Positions 17,493 to 25,374 of a stretch of DNA of 49,350 nucleotides are shown in pieces (within the stretch, counting starts at the first letter, position 1; each line of letters starts with the position of its first letter). A program made the position numbers and the translations under genes. Under the pieces are notes generated by a model. It saw only the letters and a list, made by a program, of their open reading frames with translations. It had not been told where the DNA came from and searched no databases. The stretch comes from CAYYIS01 sp964470965 (GTDB lineage Bacteria > JAAXHH01 > JABIQT01): NCBI GenBank assembly GCA_964470965.1, contig CAYYIS010000035.1, positions 1 to 49,350 on the forward strand, written 5' to 3'.

Positions 17493-17819
17493 CTATTGTA
17501 ATGGAGAGAACGCTGTTGGTGTCAAGATCCGGTTGGCCACGTCAGCCACGAGCATCCCATTCTGCTCGCTCTTTGCCTTGGCTTCGATCCATGCCTGATC
17601 GTTCATAAACGCGTTCCAAGCTTTTTCACGATGGCCGAGGTCATCGTAGGCGACAACATAAACAAGTTCGTTCGAACTCGGCCCAATGGCGGTCTGCCAG
17701 AATCCGACCAGTTTAATCCCATGCTTCTCGAACAGAGGAAGCGCATGGTTCGTAAACCGGGCCATGATATCCGGCATCCTTCCCGGTACGATTTTATATA
17801 TACGTTCTTCATAAATCAC
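17493..17819 (-). CDS. NIPSNAP family protein
   Basis: 108 aa ferredoxin-like dimeric alpha/beta-barrel protein. IYEERIYKIVPGRMPDIMARF followed by KLVGFWQTAIG and the aromatic VYVVAYDDLGHREKAWNAF segment are characteristic. Biochemical role is not established for bacterial members. A longer frame opens upstream, but GTG 17819 has AAGGAGG eight bases before it and homology begins exactly there, so that start is well supported. Encoded between the class V aminotransferase and the IMPase-like gene. Confidence 0.85.
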   Translation of the reverse strand: MIYEERIYKIVPGRMPDIMARFTNHALPLFEKHGIKLVGFWQTAIGPSSNELVYVVAYDDLGHREKAWNAFMNDQAWIEAKAKSEQNGMLVADVANRILTPTAFSPLQ

Positions 17820-17987
17820 AAAACTGCCCTCCTTATCATTATCATTCTTTGGCGTCATCCAAGCTGCGGTGGCGGGAACTACCTGAATTCTATAACTATT
17901 CAGACGGAGACCCCTGCTCGCACAGAGGATTGACACGGTTTATTCCTGAGAAAACCATAAGGTGTAAGCATGGCCGCGAGGACCCAA

Positions 17988-19133
17988 CTAATCCAGCCCC
18001 GCCAGGCAACTGCCGCGTGTCACACCAATGCCGGTTTTTCGTAAGAACTGTTCCGTACCTACCAGGAACGGCACCATGGCTTCCAGATTCGCATTGGGCC
18101 CCATATGGCCGATGCGAACCGCCTTCTCCGCCCACTCCCACAGGCCAAGTCCGATGTGCATACCGTATGTTTCTTTCATATAAGCGGAGAGTTCCGCCGG
18201 GACAAACCTTCCTTCTGAGAGGATGACCGTTAGATTCCTGCTGGCAGTTTCATCATCTGCCAGCACATTCAGCCCCATGCTTCGGGCGCCCTCTCGCACG
18301 ATTCGGGCGATACGGGCGTGCCGCTCCCACCGGGCGTCCAGCCCCTCCTCGAGGATCAGGCGAGTGCTTTCCCGCAGCGCGTTGACCGTATTGACCGGCA
18401 TCGTCCCGGGGTGGGGGTGGAATTCGGCTAGTGTTGTCATATGATGTCGCCATACGTTCAGGTCGCCCATCCATCCCCGTTTATCCATTTTTGCGTCCAC
18501 CGCTGTCCAGGCACGGTCGTTCAGGCCGATGATACCCAATCCCGCCGGTGCTTCCAGTGCCTTCTGGGAGGCGCAGGTTGTCACGTCGATGCCCCACTCG
18601 TCCATTCTGTACGGCTCTCCACCGAGCGAGGCGATGGTGTCGGCTACAACCATCAGGCCATGCGCTTTCGCTGCTTCTGAAATTTCACGAATCGGATTGG
18701 CAACACCGGTGGAGGTTTCTCCGTGGACGAGGAGCAGCGCCTTAAGGTCGCTATGATCCGCTATCGCAGCCTCCACATCTGCGGCGCAGAACGCCACACC
18801 CCACGGTTTTTTTACATGGGTCACCTTCAATCTAAATCCCCGGGCGATGTCAACCAGCCTGCTGCCGAAGATGCCATTGTCGAACACCAGGACTCGATCT
18901 CCTTCTGTGAACAGGCTATTGATGACCGTATCGTTGGCGGTGTGTCCGGATCCGACGAGGAGCACCACGTCCCCGACAGTCCCCATGATCTGCTTAATGT
19001 TTTCTACCGTTTCATTGAATATTTCAACCCAGCGATCACCGTAATGGGCTGTCAACGGATCGCTCATCCTAGCGAGAACTTCCGGCTCCACTTCTATTGG
19101 TCCGGGGATCATCAGTCGGTAATTTTTTCTCAT
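17988..19133 (-). CDS. Class V PLP aminotransferase (serine/alanine-glyoxylate type)
   Basis: 381 aa. PGPIEVEPEVLARMSDPLTAHYGD at the start, GSGHTANDTVI near 61-71, HGETSTGV and ADTIASLGGEPYRMDEW, then Lys191 in SQKALEAPAGLG as the PLP Schiff-base residue. This is the fold of serine-glyoxylate, alanine-glyoxylate and 2-aminoethylphosphonate aminotransferases; it would transfer an amino group to glyoxylate or pyruvate. Start ATG 19133 (GGAAGGG upstream, where homology begins) is favoured over the longer frame at 19172. It is transcribed from its own good promoter. Confidence 0.9.
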   Translation of the reverse strand: MRKNYRLMIPGPIEVEPEVLARMSDPLTAHYGDRWVEIFNETVENIKQIMGTVGDVVLLVGSGHTANDTVINSLFTEGDRVLVFDNGIFGSRLVDIARGFRLKVTHVKKPWGVAFCAADVEAAIADHSDLKALLLVHGETSTGVANPIREISEAAKAHGLMVVADTIASLGGEPYRMDEWGIDVTTCASQKALEAPAGLGIIGLNDRAWTAVDAKMDKRGWMGDLNVWRHHMTTLAEFHPHPGTMPVNTVNALRESTRLILEEGLDARWERHARIARIVREGARSMGLNVLADDETASRNLTVILSEGRFVPAELSAYMKETYGMHIGLGLWEWAEKAVRIGHMGPNANLEAMVPFLVGTEQFLRKTGIGVTRGSCLAGLD

Positions 19134-19183
19134 GTACCCTTCCTTGATACACTGAAATGTGAAGCATGACATCGGGAATTCTC

Positions 19184-19212
19184 AATATACGATATCGGCC
19201 TGTTTATATCAA
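19184..19212 (-). promoter_or_regulatory. Sigma70-type promoter of the class V aminotransferase
   Basis: On the minus strand TTGATA (19212-19207), a 17-bp spacer and TATATT (19189-19184), five of six matches each. The start ATG is 51 bases beyond. Confidence 0.65.
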
Positions 19213-19312
19213 CTAGAGATTTCGTGAGGCTTTCATATGCAAGCGGGGCGTTCAGGGAGTATTCAAGGGTCTTTTAGACGATCGCTAATCCCTCCCATCA
19301 TGCAGGTTTTCC

Positions 19313-19347
19313 TTGACGTATCTTTATCGGATGCTATAATAATCCGA
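19313..19347 (+). promoter_or_regulatory. GGT promoter with palindromic operator-like sequence
   Basis: TTGACG (19313-19318), 16-bp spacer and a perfect TATAAT (19335-19340). An inverted repeat TCGGAT-N9-ATCCGA (19327-19347) is centred on the -10 box, a classic place for a repressor site. The ATG follows at 19393. Confidence 0.65.
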
Positions 19348-19392
19348 CAAGCTTGAATTCATTATCCAATACTAAAAGGAATAACGATCATT

Positions 19393-21180
19393 ATGAAATA
19401 CGCTCTGAATATGAAATACGTTCTGCGGCCTGTTTTTGGTATCAGCCTGATGATAATGCTTTCGGTATTTCTCGCCCCGCTTCAGGCATGGGCCGCTTCC
19501 AAACCGCCGATTGTCGCCGAGAAAGGTTTGGTGACGGCGACGGAACCGTTAGCCACCAAGGTGGGCGCGGAAATCCTCAAAAAGGGCGGTAACGCCGTAG
19601 ACGCTGCTGTGGCGGTAGGATTTGCGCTGGCAGTGACCCATCCTTCCGCAGGTAATATCGGTGGTGGTGGTTTCATGATTGTGCGCCTGGCCAATGGTGA
19701 GGCTGTGGCCATCGATTATCGAGAAAAAGCGCCGATCAAGGCCCATGCAAAAATGTATTTGGATGAAAACGGAGAAATGACCCGGAATGAGAATATCAGC
19801 ATCCCCGACTACCGCACAGGCGCACCGGTACATCCGTTTAACTATCGCAATCATCATCTGGCTATCGGTGTTCCAGGAACGGTGGCAGGGATGATGGTGG
19901 CTATCGAAAAATACGGCACAATGAGTATCAGAGAGGTTATCCAGCCTGCGATCGATCTGGCTGAAAAGGGTCATGTCCTGACCGATCGCTATGCCCGTGG
20001 TCTCAATGGACGAGCCGTGATCTTTAACCAGATTCCCGCGAGCAAGAAGGCCATGCTTCGTGCGGACGGCAAGGACTGGCAGGTTGGAGACCTATGGGTA
20101 CAAAAAGACCTTGCGGAGACGTTTAAGCGAATCGCCAAAAACGGTCACGATGGGTTCTATGCCGGCAAGACCGCCGAGTTGATCGAAAAGGACATGATGG
20201 CCAACGGGGGCATGATAGATCGTAAAGATTTGACTGCGTACAGAGCTATCATCCGTGAACCGATCCGCGGAACCTACCGTGGTGCGTACGAAATCATCTC
20301 GATGCCGCCACCGAGTTCGGGTGGTATCACCATGACTATGATGCTCAATATTTTAGAAGGTTATGACATTAAAGCGTTGGGCCATAACTCCTCCAAGACT
20401 CTTCACCTCATGGCGGAATCTATGCGGCGTGCTTATGCCGACAGGGCCAAATACCTTGGCGATCAGGATTTTGTGGAGATCCCGGTCCAACGATTGACCT
20501 CCAAAGATCATGCCGCCAAACATCGTGCCACGATTAACCCTTACAGGGCGACAGAAAGCGAGGATGTCGGTCCGGAACTGAAAATGGCCCAGGAGTCCAC
20601 CGAAACCACGCACTACTCGGTGGTGGATCAGTGGGGCAACGCGGTATCCAATACCTATACCCTTGAAGGCGGCTACGGTTCACACATTGTTATCACAGGC
20701 ACCGGGTTTCTCACCAATAACGAGATGAGTGACTTCAATAAGGTACCCGGAGTAACTCTGGACACCGGTCAGATTGGGACGCCGGCGAACCTGATCGAAC
20801 CGGAAAAGCGTATGCTCAGTTCCATGACGCCATCGATCGTCACCAAAAACGGCAAGCTGTACCTGGTTGTCGGTTCACCGGGGGGGCGGACCATCATCAA
20901 CACCACCATGCAGATTATCATGAACGTCGTAGACCATGGTATGACGATCCAGGAAGCAGTGGATGCACCCCGCGTTCATCACCAGTGGTTCCCGGATAAT
21001 CTGAGAATCGAAAGCCGGGGCGTGTCCATTGATGTCCTTGACGCGTTAAAGACGCTGGGCCATAATGTCAGTGCGCGTGGGAGGCAGGGAGACGGGCACA
21101 GCATTATGGTGGATCAGAAAACCGGTTACCGGCTGGGCGGCCCTGATTCACGTAGCAATGGCTCTGCATTCGGGCATTAG
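19393..21180 (+). CDS. ggt: Gamma-glutamyltransferase (glutathione hydrolase), secreted
   Basis: 595 aa. An N-terminal signal peptide is probably cut after AWA (residue 34), so the enzyme is periplasmic. It is a self-processing Ntn hydrolase: TTHYS begins at Thr405, which would become the N-terminal nucleophile of the small subunit. NNEMSDF, SSMTPSIV and GSPGGRTIINT supply the usual substrate-binding residues. It cleaves gamma-glutamyl bonds of glutathione and related compounds. All key residues are present. It heads a three-gene plus-strand operon whose next two products look catalytically altered. Confidence 0.96.
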   Translation: MKYALNMKYVLRPVFGISLMIMLSVFLAPLQAWAASKPPIVAEKGLVTATEPLATKVGAEILKKGGNAVDAAVAVGFALAVTHPSAGNIGGGGFMIVRLANGEAVAIDYREKAPIKAHAKMYLDENGEMTRNENISIPDYRTGAPVHPFNYRNHHLAIGVPGTVAGMMVAIEKYGTMSIREVIQPAIDLAEKGHVLTDRYARGLNGRAVIFNQIPASKKAMLRADGKDWQVGDLWVQKDLAETFKRIAKNGHDGFYAGKTAELIEKDMMANGGMIDRKDLTAYRAIIREPIRGTYRGAYEIISMPPPSSGGITMTMMLNILEGYDIKALGHNSSKTLHLMAESMRRAYADRAKYLGDQDFVEIPVQRLTSKDHAAKHRATINPYRATESEDVGPELKMAQESTETTHYSVVDQWGNAVSNTYTLEGGYGSHIVITGTGFLTNNEMSDFNKVPGVTLDTGQIGTPANLIEPEKRMLSSMTPSIVTKNGKLYLVVGSPGGRTIINTTMQIIMNVVDHGMTIQEAVDAPRVHHQWFPDNLRIESRGVSIDVLDALKTLGHNVSARGRQGDGHSIMVDQKTGYRLGGPDSRSNGSAFGH

Positions 21181-21292
21181 AGGAAAATAACGGGGCAGCG
21201 TCAACCGGTATGAGATTACCGCAGCACGCTGCTGATTTGTATGCTTCGGAATCCTGAACCTCTTGTCGGATTTTAGGGAGACGCCTCCTTTT

Positions 21293-22309
21293 ATGTTGTA
21301 TGACCCCGATGCGGCACGTTGCCTGCGTCTAACGTTAAAGCAGTTCCCGCGTGCTCCGGTGGCATACCTTCCCACCCCGCTAAAGGATTGCCCCCGCCTT
21401 TCCGATGCCTACGGCGGCCCCGATATCCTGATGAAGCGTGATGACCTTACGGGCTCTGCACTGGGTGGATGCGAAGCGCGGCAGTTCTCATTCTCACTGG
21501 GTCCGGCGATCTCCGAAGGGCATGATTATCTGGTTTGCGCTGGAGACTCCCAATCTAACATCGCCCGGCATACAGCAACGGCGGCGGCGGAACTGGGTCT
21601 CAAGGCAGTGGTGGTAATCGCCCGGGATCAGCACAGCTACCCGACCCAGGGCAATCTCCTGATCAACCACCTAATGGACGCTACGGTCCGGTATGTCTTT
21701 CCGACCACGGTGGAATCGGAGAAGAACAAAGTCCTGGAGCAACTCAGAATCGATGGACACAAACCCTATGATATGCATGACGATAACGCCGCCCTGCGGG
21801 CCGTGGCTTATGTGGAGGCAGCTCTCGAACTGTGTGAGCAACTCTCCGAACGCAATATTTCGCCACAGGCGATTTACACCAGTTCCCGGTTGTATACCCT
21901 GATCGGCCTGACCGTCGGTTTGAATGCAATCAATGCCTCCATGGGGGCGGTCGGTATTAATTACTGGGTGGAAGAGGACGATACCGCCAGGGAACGACTG
22001 GTTCCCGTCGCAAATGAGTGCGCTAAATTGATTGGACTTGACAAAACATATACGGCGGCCGATTTCGAGATTTACAGCGAATTTGCGAAACCGGACTTCG
22101 GCGAACCGTCGGGCACTAGTCTGGAGACTTTCAAATGCGTCCCGCGTTTAGAAGGAATTCTGCTGGATCCTACTTACACCAGCAAGGCTATGGACGGCCT
22201 TAGACAGCATATAGAAGCCGGCCGTTTCAACAAAGAGGATACAGTCGTATTCCTCCACACGGGAGGTGTGCCCTCCCTGTTCGCTTATAGCGACGTAATT
22301 TCCGGCTAA
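21293..22309 (+). CDS. D-cysteine desulfhydrase/ACC deaminase-fold protein without PLP lysine
   Basis: 338 aa, fold-type II PLP family. KRDDLTGSALGG, GDSQSNIARHTATAAAELGL, QGNLLINHLMDATVRYV and the C-terminal FLHTGGVPSLFAY all match D-cysteine desulfhydrase and ACC deaminase. The family motif GGNKxRK, whose first Lys binds PLP, reads GGCEARQ here: Glu61 (GAA at 21473-21475) stands in the lysine position and Gln64 in the next. Unless another lysine serves, normal PLP chemistry is not expected. ATG 21293 is preferred to the in-frame TTG 21263; GGGAG lies 12 bases upstream of the ATG, rather far. Cytoplasmic. Confidence 0.85.
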   Translation: MLYDPDAARCLRLTLKQFPRAPVAYLPTPLKDCPRLSDAYGGPDILMKRDDLTGSALGGCEARQFSFSLGPAISEGHDYLVCAGDSQSNIARHTATAAAELGLKAVVVIARDQHSYPTQGNLLINHLMDATVRYVFPTTVESEKNKVLEQLRIDGHKPYDMHDDNAALRAVAYVEAALELCEQLSERNISPQAIYTSSRLYTLIGLTVGLNAINASMGAVGINYWVEEDDTARERLVPVANECAKLIGLDKTYTAADFEIYSEFAKPDFGEPSGTSLETFKCVPRLEGILLDPTYTSKAMDGLRQHIEAGRFNKEDTVVFLHTGGVPSLFAYSDVISG

Positions 22310-22335
22310 GACCCCATACAGGAGCGTTATATCCA

Positions 22336-23865
22336 TTGAACCAATCGTCCGATCGTGAAAAGATCCCGTATCAGGGAAGACGCCTTTCCTCTGACAACAC
22401 AAAAACCGTGTTCGGTCCCACGCTGCCGCCCGCTCTGGTAGCCGGGCGCAGCGAGACGCTTATCATAGAAACCCCGGATTGCTACGGCGGGCGCCTGACA
22501 GGAGACGCTGAATCCTATTCCATGACCGATACGGACAAGCAAAATCCAGTCACCGGCCCGATCATGGTCGAAGGTGCTGAACCGGGTGACGTATTGTGTG
22601 TGTATATTCAGGATATAGCCGTGGCCGAGCAGGGCGTATCGGTCATTCGTCCCAAGGTGGGATTTCTGGGTTCCGATATACGGAAACCGTTTGTTTACCA
22701 GGCTAAGATCTCGGAAGATCGGGTGGTTATCAACGAAGGACTGTCTGTGCCCCTTAAGCCGGTAGTCGGTATTCTGGGGGTGTCACCTAGACATGGTGAA
22801 ATCAAAACCGAATATCCCGGCAGACACGGCGGCAACATGGACACACTGGATCTCACGGTAGGCAGCCGGATCTTTTTACCGGTTCAGGTGAAAGGCGGAT
22901 TGCTGGCACTGGGATGCGTCAAAGCCTGTATGGGCGATGGGCAAGTGATCGGTGCCGGCGTAGAGGTAGCCGCAGAAGTGACGGTACGGGTAGACATTCT
23001 TCCTGGCGGGCGGTTTTCTTGGCCACGCCTAGAGACTAAGGAAAACTATATAACCATCACTTCTGCTTCTTCGGTCACCCAGGCATGCAAGCTTGCTGTC
23101 ATGGAGATGGTGCGATGGCTAGAGAAGGAAAAAGGGCTCGATTTCGAAACCGCCTACCTGGTTGCAGGCATCAGTGGGAACCTGCAGGTTAGTCAATGGA
23201 GCAACCCCTTGATGACCGCCCGAATGGCACTGCCCAGGGCGGTGATGAATAAGATCCAGAAAAGATCCGCTGCTGGCACACGGCCGATCCACATGGATTC
23301 CCCTGATGAGACAATGGATGAACACTCTGCATCGGAACAGCCCATCCCCGATTCTGCACCGGAGCCAGCTGAAGACGTCCAGGAGGCCGAAGCTGCCGCG
23401 GAAGCTGCCGTGACATCGGCAGATGAAGATTCGCCTGGGGAACGGCCTGATTCACAACAACGTCGCCGCAGATGGCGGCGTAGGCGGAGACCCTCAGGGG
23501 TCAGAAAACGTAGTGGCGAAGGGGAACGAAAAGAGGGAGCATCGGCCGAAAGTTCGGAGGCTTCGGAAACATCGTCCGACACGCCAGAAGAGGAAAAGCG
23601 TCAGGAACAGGCCGAACCGCAGGGGACATCAGGAGAAAAGAGTCCAAGTGGGGAAAACAGTCAGGGGAAAGGATCCGCAGCAGAAGACACCGCGGAACCC
23701 GATCCCGAACACAAACCCAGGCCACAGAGACGGCGCCGGAGTAATTCACGGCGTCCAAGGACCTATCGCCGTAGGCCCAAGTCTTCCGGTGACGGTGACA
23801 ATACGGACAATCGAGGTAATCAGGCGGGTGGCGGTGGAGAGCCACCGAAGCCGGAGGGAGACTGA
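22336..23865 (+). CDS. Acetamidase/formamidase-fold protein with long Arg-rich tail
   Basis: 509 aa. Residues 20-310 match the FmdA/AmdA family (NPVTGPIMVEGAEPGDVLCV, GRHGGNMDT, ending PLMTARMALP). The family signature GDxHAxxGDGE reads GCVKACMGDGQ here, with Cys194, Lys196 and Gln203 in place of Asp, His and Glu. About 195 residues follow that are unlike the family: an acidic, Ala/Glu/Ser-rich stretch (322-372), an Arg block (376-385), a second mixed-charge stretch and another Arg block (465-481). The tail looks disordered and nucleic-acid-binding. Start is TTG 22336 with AGGAG 11 bases upstream, 26 bases after the previous gene. Amidase activity is doubtful. Confidence 0.82.
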   Translation: MNQSSDREKIPYQGRRLSSDNTKTVFGPTLPPALVAGRSETLIIETPDCYGGRLTGDAESYSMTDTDKQNPVTGPIMVEGAEPGDVLCVYIQDIAVAEQGVSVIRPKVGFLGSDIRKPFVYQAKISEDRVVINEGLSVPLKPVVGILGVSPRHGEIKTEYPGRHGGNMDTLDLTVGSRIFLPVQVKGGLLALGCVKACMGDGQVIGAGVEVAAEVTVRVDILPGGRFSWPRLETKENYITITSASSVTQACKLAVMEMVRWLEKEKGLDFETAYLVAGISGNLQVSQWSNPLMTARMALPRAVMNKIQKRSAAGTRPIHMDSPDETMDEHSASEQPIPDSAPEPAEDVQEAEAAAEAAVTSADEDSPGERPDSQQRRRRWRRRRRPSGVRKRSGEGERKEGASAESSEASETSSDTPEEEKRQEQAEPQGTSGEKSPSGENSQGKGSAAEDTAEPDPEHKPRPQRRRRSNSRRPRTYRRRPKSSGDGDNTDNRGNQAGGGGEPPKPEGD

Positions 23866-23871
23866 TTCGGC

Positions 23872-24267
23872 TTATTTCGACAGGTTGGATTTTTCGACTT
23901 TGATTTTAAAGTTGGTTTCGAATTCTGTCTTAAAGTCGTACGCATCTTCAAAATCAGATATGTCGTCGTCATCCGTTTTACGCATTAGCCCGGCGTTTAC
24001 CATATTGAATACCATCTCGCCGAAGTCTCGGGTGGATGAAATCCCCCATTGCTCGAAAATCAGTGGTACGGCTATGCCGAACTGCTCGATGGCATAATCC
24101 CGGACACCGATCGATAACTCCTGCCCGGTCACATGGCGCCTTACCGGCAGGGAGCCGGTGGTGTGCTTGAGGGCATCCATCAGAAAGCAGTACGCCTGAC
24201 GGGGGTATCGGTCATCGCGATTTATAATGCGATCGAGGATTGCATCCGCATCCAAATCTTCTGACAT
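23872..24267 (-). CDS. Minf_1886 family conserved hypothetical protein
   Basis: 131 aa. AYCFLMDALKHT, RRHVTGQELSIGVRDYAIEQFG, and WGISSTRDFGEMVFNMVNAGLM followed by an acidic DDDDISDFEDAYDF stretch match the Minf_1886 family (TIGR04138) of uncharacterised bacterial proteins common in Planctomycetes and Verrucomicrobia. No function is known. ATG 24267 is chosen because GGGAG lies six bases upstream; the TTG at 24273 lies between the two. It ends six bases from the stop of the convergent acetamidase-fold gene and has a strong promoter. Confidence 0.88.
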   Translation of the reverse strand: MSEDLDADAILDRIINRDDRYPRQAYCFLMDALKHTTGSLPVRRHVTGQELSIGVRDYAIEQFGIAVPLIFEQWGISSTRDFGEMVFNMVNAGLMRKTDDDDISDFEDAYDFKTEFETNFKIKVEKSNLSK

Positions 24268-24316
24268 AATCAACTCCCACTTTCTTTTTTGATCGACAAC
24301 TTACGGAAACCGGACA

Positions 24317-24345
24317 TCTATAGCATATTTCGCTACATCTGTCAA
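24317..24345 (-). promoter_or_regulatory. Sigma70-type promoter of the Minf_1886 gene
   Basis: On the minus strand TTGACA (24345-24340), a 17-bp spacer and TATAGA (24322-24317). The leader to the ATG is about 45 bases. It lies in the 112-bp divergent gap shared with the nitrilase gene. Confidence 0.7.
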
Positions 24346-24379
24346 GTGGGTTTCCGATATCACATTTAGGGAGGTTGCC

Positions 24380-25186
24380 ATGGCCAGTGTCACCGCCGCA
24401 ATCGTTCAGATGGACGCCCAGGCCGATCCACAGGATAATCGAAGAAGGGCAGAAGCTCTGGTAGGACTCGCCGCAGACCGGGGAGCGGACCTGGTGGTGC
24501 TTCCGGAAGTGTTCGTGTTTTTCGGTCAAATGAAACAGATGAAGTCGCATGCTGAACCCATTCCTGGTCCCACGACGGACATGCTGCAGGAAACTGCCAG
24601 ACGCCACGGCATCTATCTCGTGGGCGGCAGTTTTTTTTCAACCATTGAAGGGAGTGAAAAAGTATATAACTCCAGCCTGGTCCTTGGTCCAGACGGTGAG
24701 ATTATCGCCCATTACCGCAAAATCCATCTGTTCGAAATCGACGCGCCAGGTGAAGTGGTATTTAATGAGGCCGACCTCGTGGAATTCGGTGAAGAGGTGG
24801 TTTCCGCTGATACGCCGTTCGGTGTCGTGGGACTGACGGTCTGTTATGACCTGAGGTTTCCCGAGTTGTACAGAGCGCTGGCGGACCGAAACGCCAGTAT
24901 CATAGCACTACCCGCCGCCTTCGCACTGAAAACCGGTAAAGACCACTGGGAGCCGCTCATACGGGCCAGGGCTATCGAAAATCAGGTGTTCATGCTGGCC
25001 TCGGGACAGACGGGAATTAAGCCAGGCGGGTTTACCTGTTACGGTAGAAGTATGATAGTGGATCCGTGGGGAACGGTTATCGCACAGGCACAGGATTCAG
25101 AAACGGTCATCACGGCGGAACTGGATATGGACTATCTGGGACAGGTACGGAAGGCGATGCCGGCGCTTAAGAATCGAAAGCTATAA
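24380..25186 (+). CDS. Nitrilase-superfamily carbon-nitrogen hydrolase
   Basis: 268 aa. The Glu-Lys-Cys triad is intact: Glu43 in LPEVF, Lys114 in YRKIHLFE and Cys155 in VCYDLRFPE. Length and the YRKIHLFEID and GRSMIVDPWG segments place it in the Nit1/Nit2 omega-amidase and deaminated-glutathione amidase branch. It likely hydrolyses a small amide such as alpha-ketoglutaramate or deaminated glutathione, releasing ammonia. GGGAGG lies five bases before the ATG. The link to glutathione is notable because gamma-glutamyltransferase is encoded just upstream, on the same strand. Cytoplasmic. Confidence 0.93.
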   Translation: MASVTAAIVQMDAQADPQDNRRRAEALVGLAADRGADLVVLPEVFVFFGQMKQMKSHAEPIPGPTTDMLQETARRHGIYLVGGSFFSTIEGSEKVYNSSLVLGPDGEIIAHYRKIHLFEIDAPGEVVFNEADLVEFGEEVVSADTPFGVVGLTVCYDLRFPELYRALADRNASIIALPAAFALKTGKDHWEPLIRARAIENQVFMLASGQTGIKPGGFTCYGRSMIVDPWGTVIAQAQDSETVITAELDMDYLGQVRKAMPALKNRKL

Positions 25187-25374
25187 TACCACCCGATTTT
25201 CTATCCAGGACCGCAGGGAATCCCGGCTCTCCAGAACGGGACATAGTCTTCCTGAATTACAGCACCATCTCAAGGTATTCAACTGACTCGAATGGCCCAC
25301 CGCCCAACGCTCCGTCTGTCCATCCAGTTTCAAGCCGGCATACGTTTGTCCTGAAACCCGCCGTTAGAGTCCGC

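Noticed and set aside
23423..24097. 224-aa plus-strand frame overlapping the formamidase-fold tail
   Set aside because: Out-of-frame reading of the Arg-rich low-complexity tail and of the antisense of the Minf_1886 gene.
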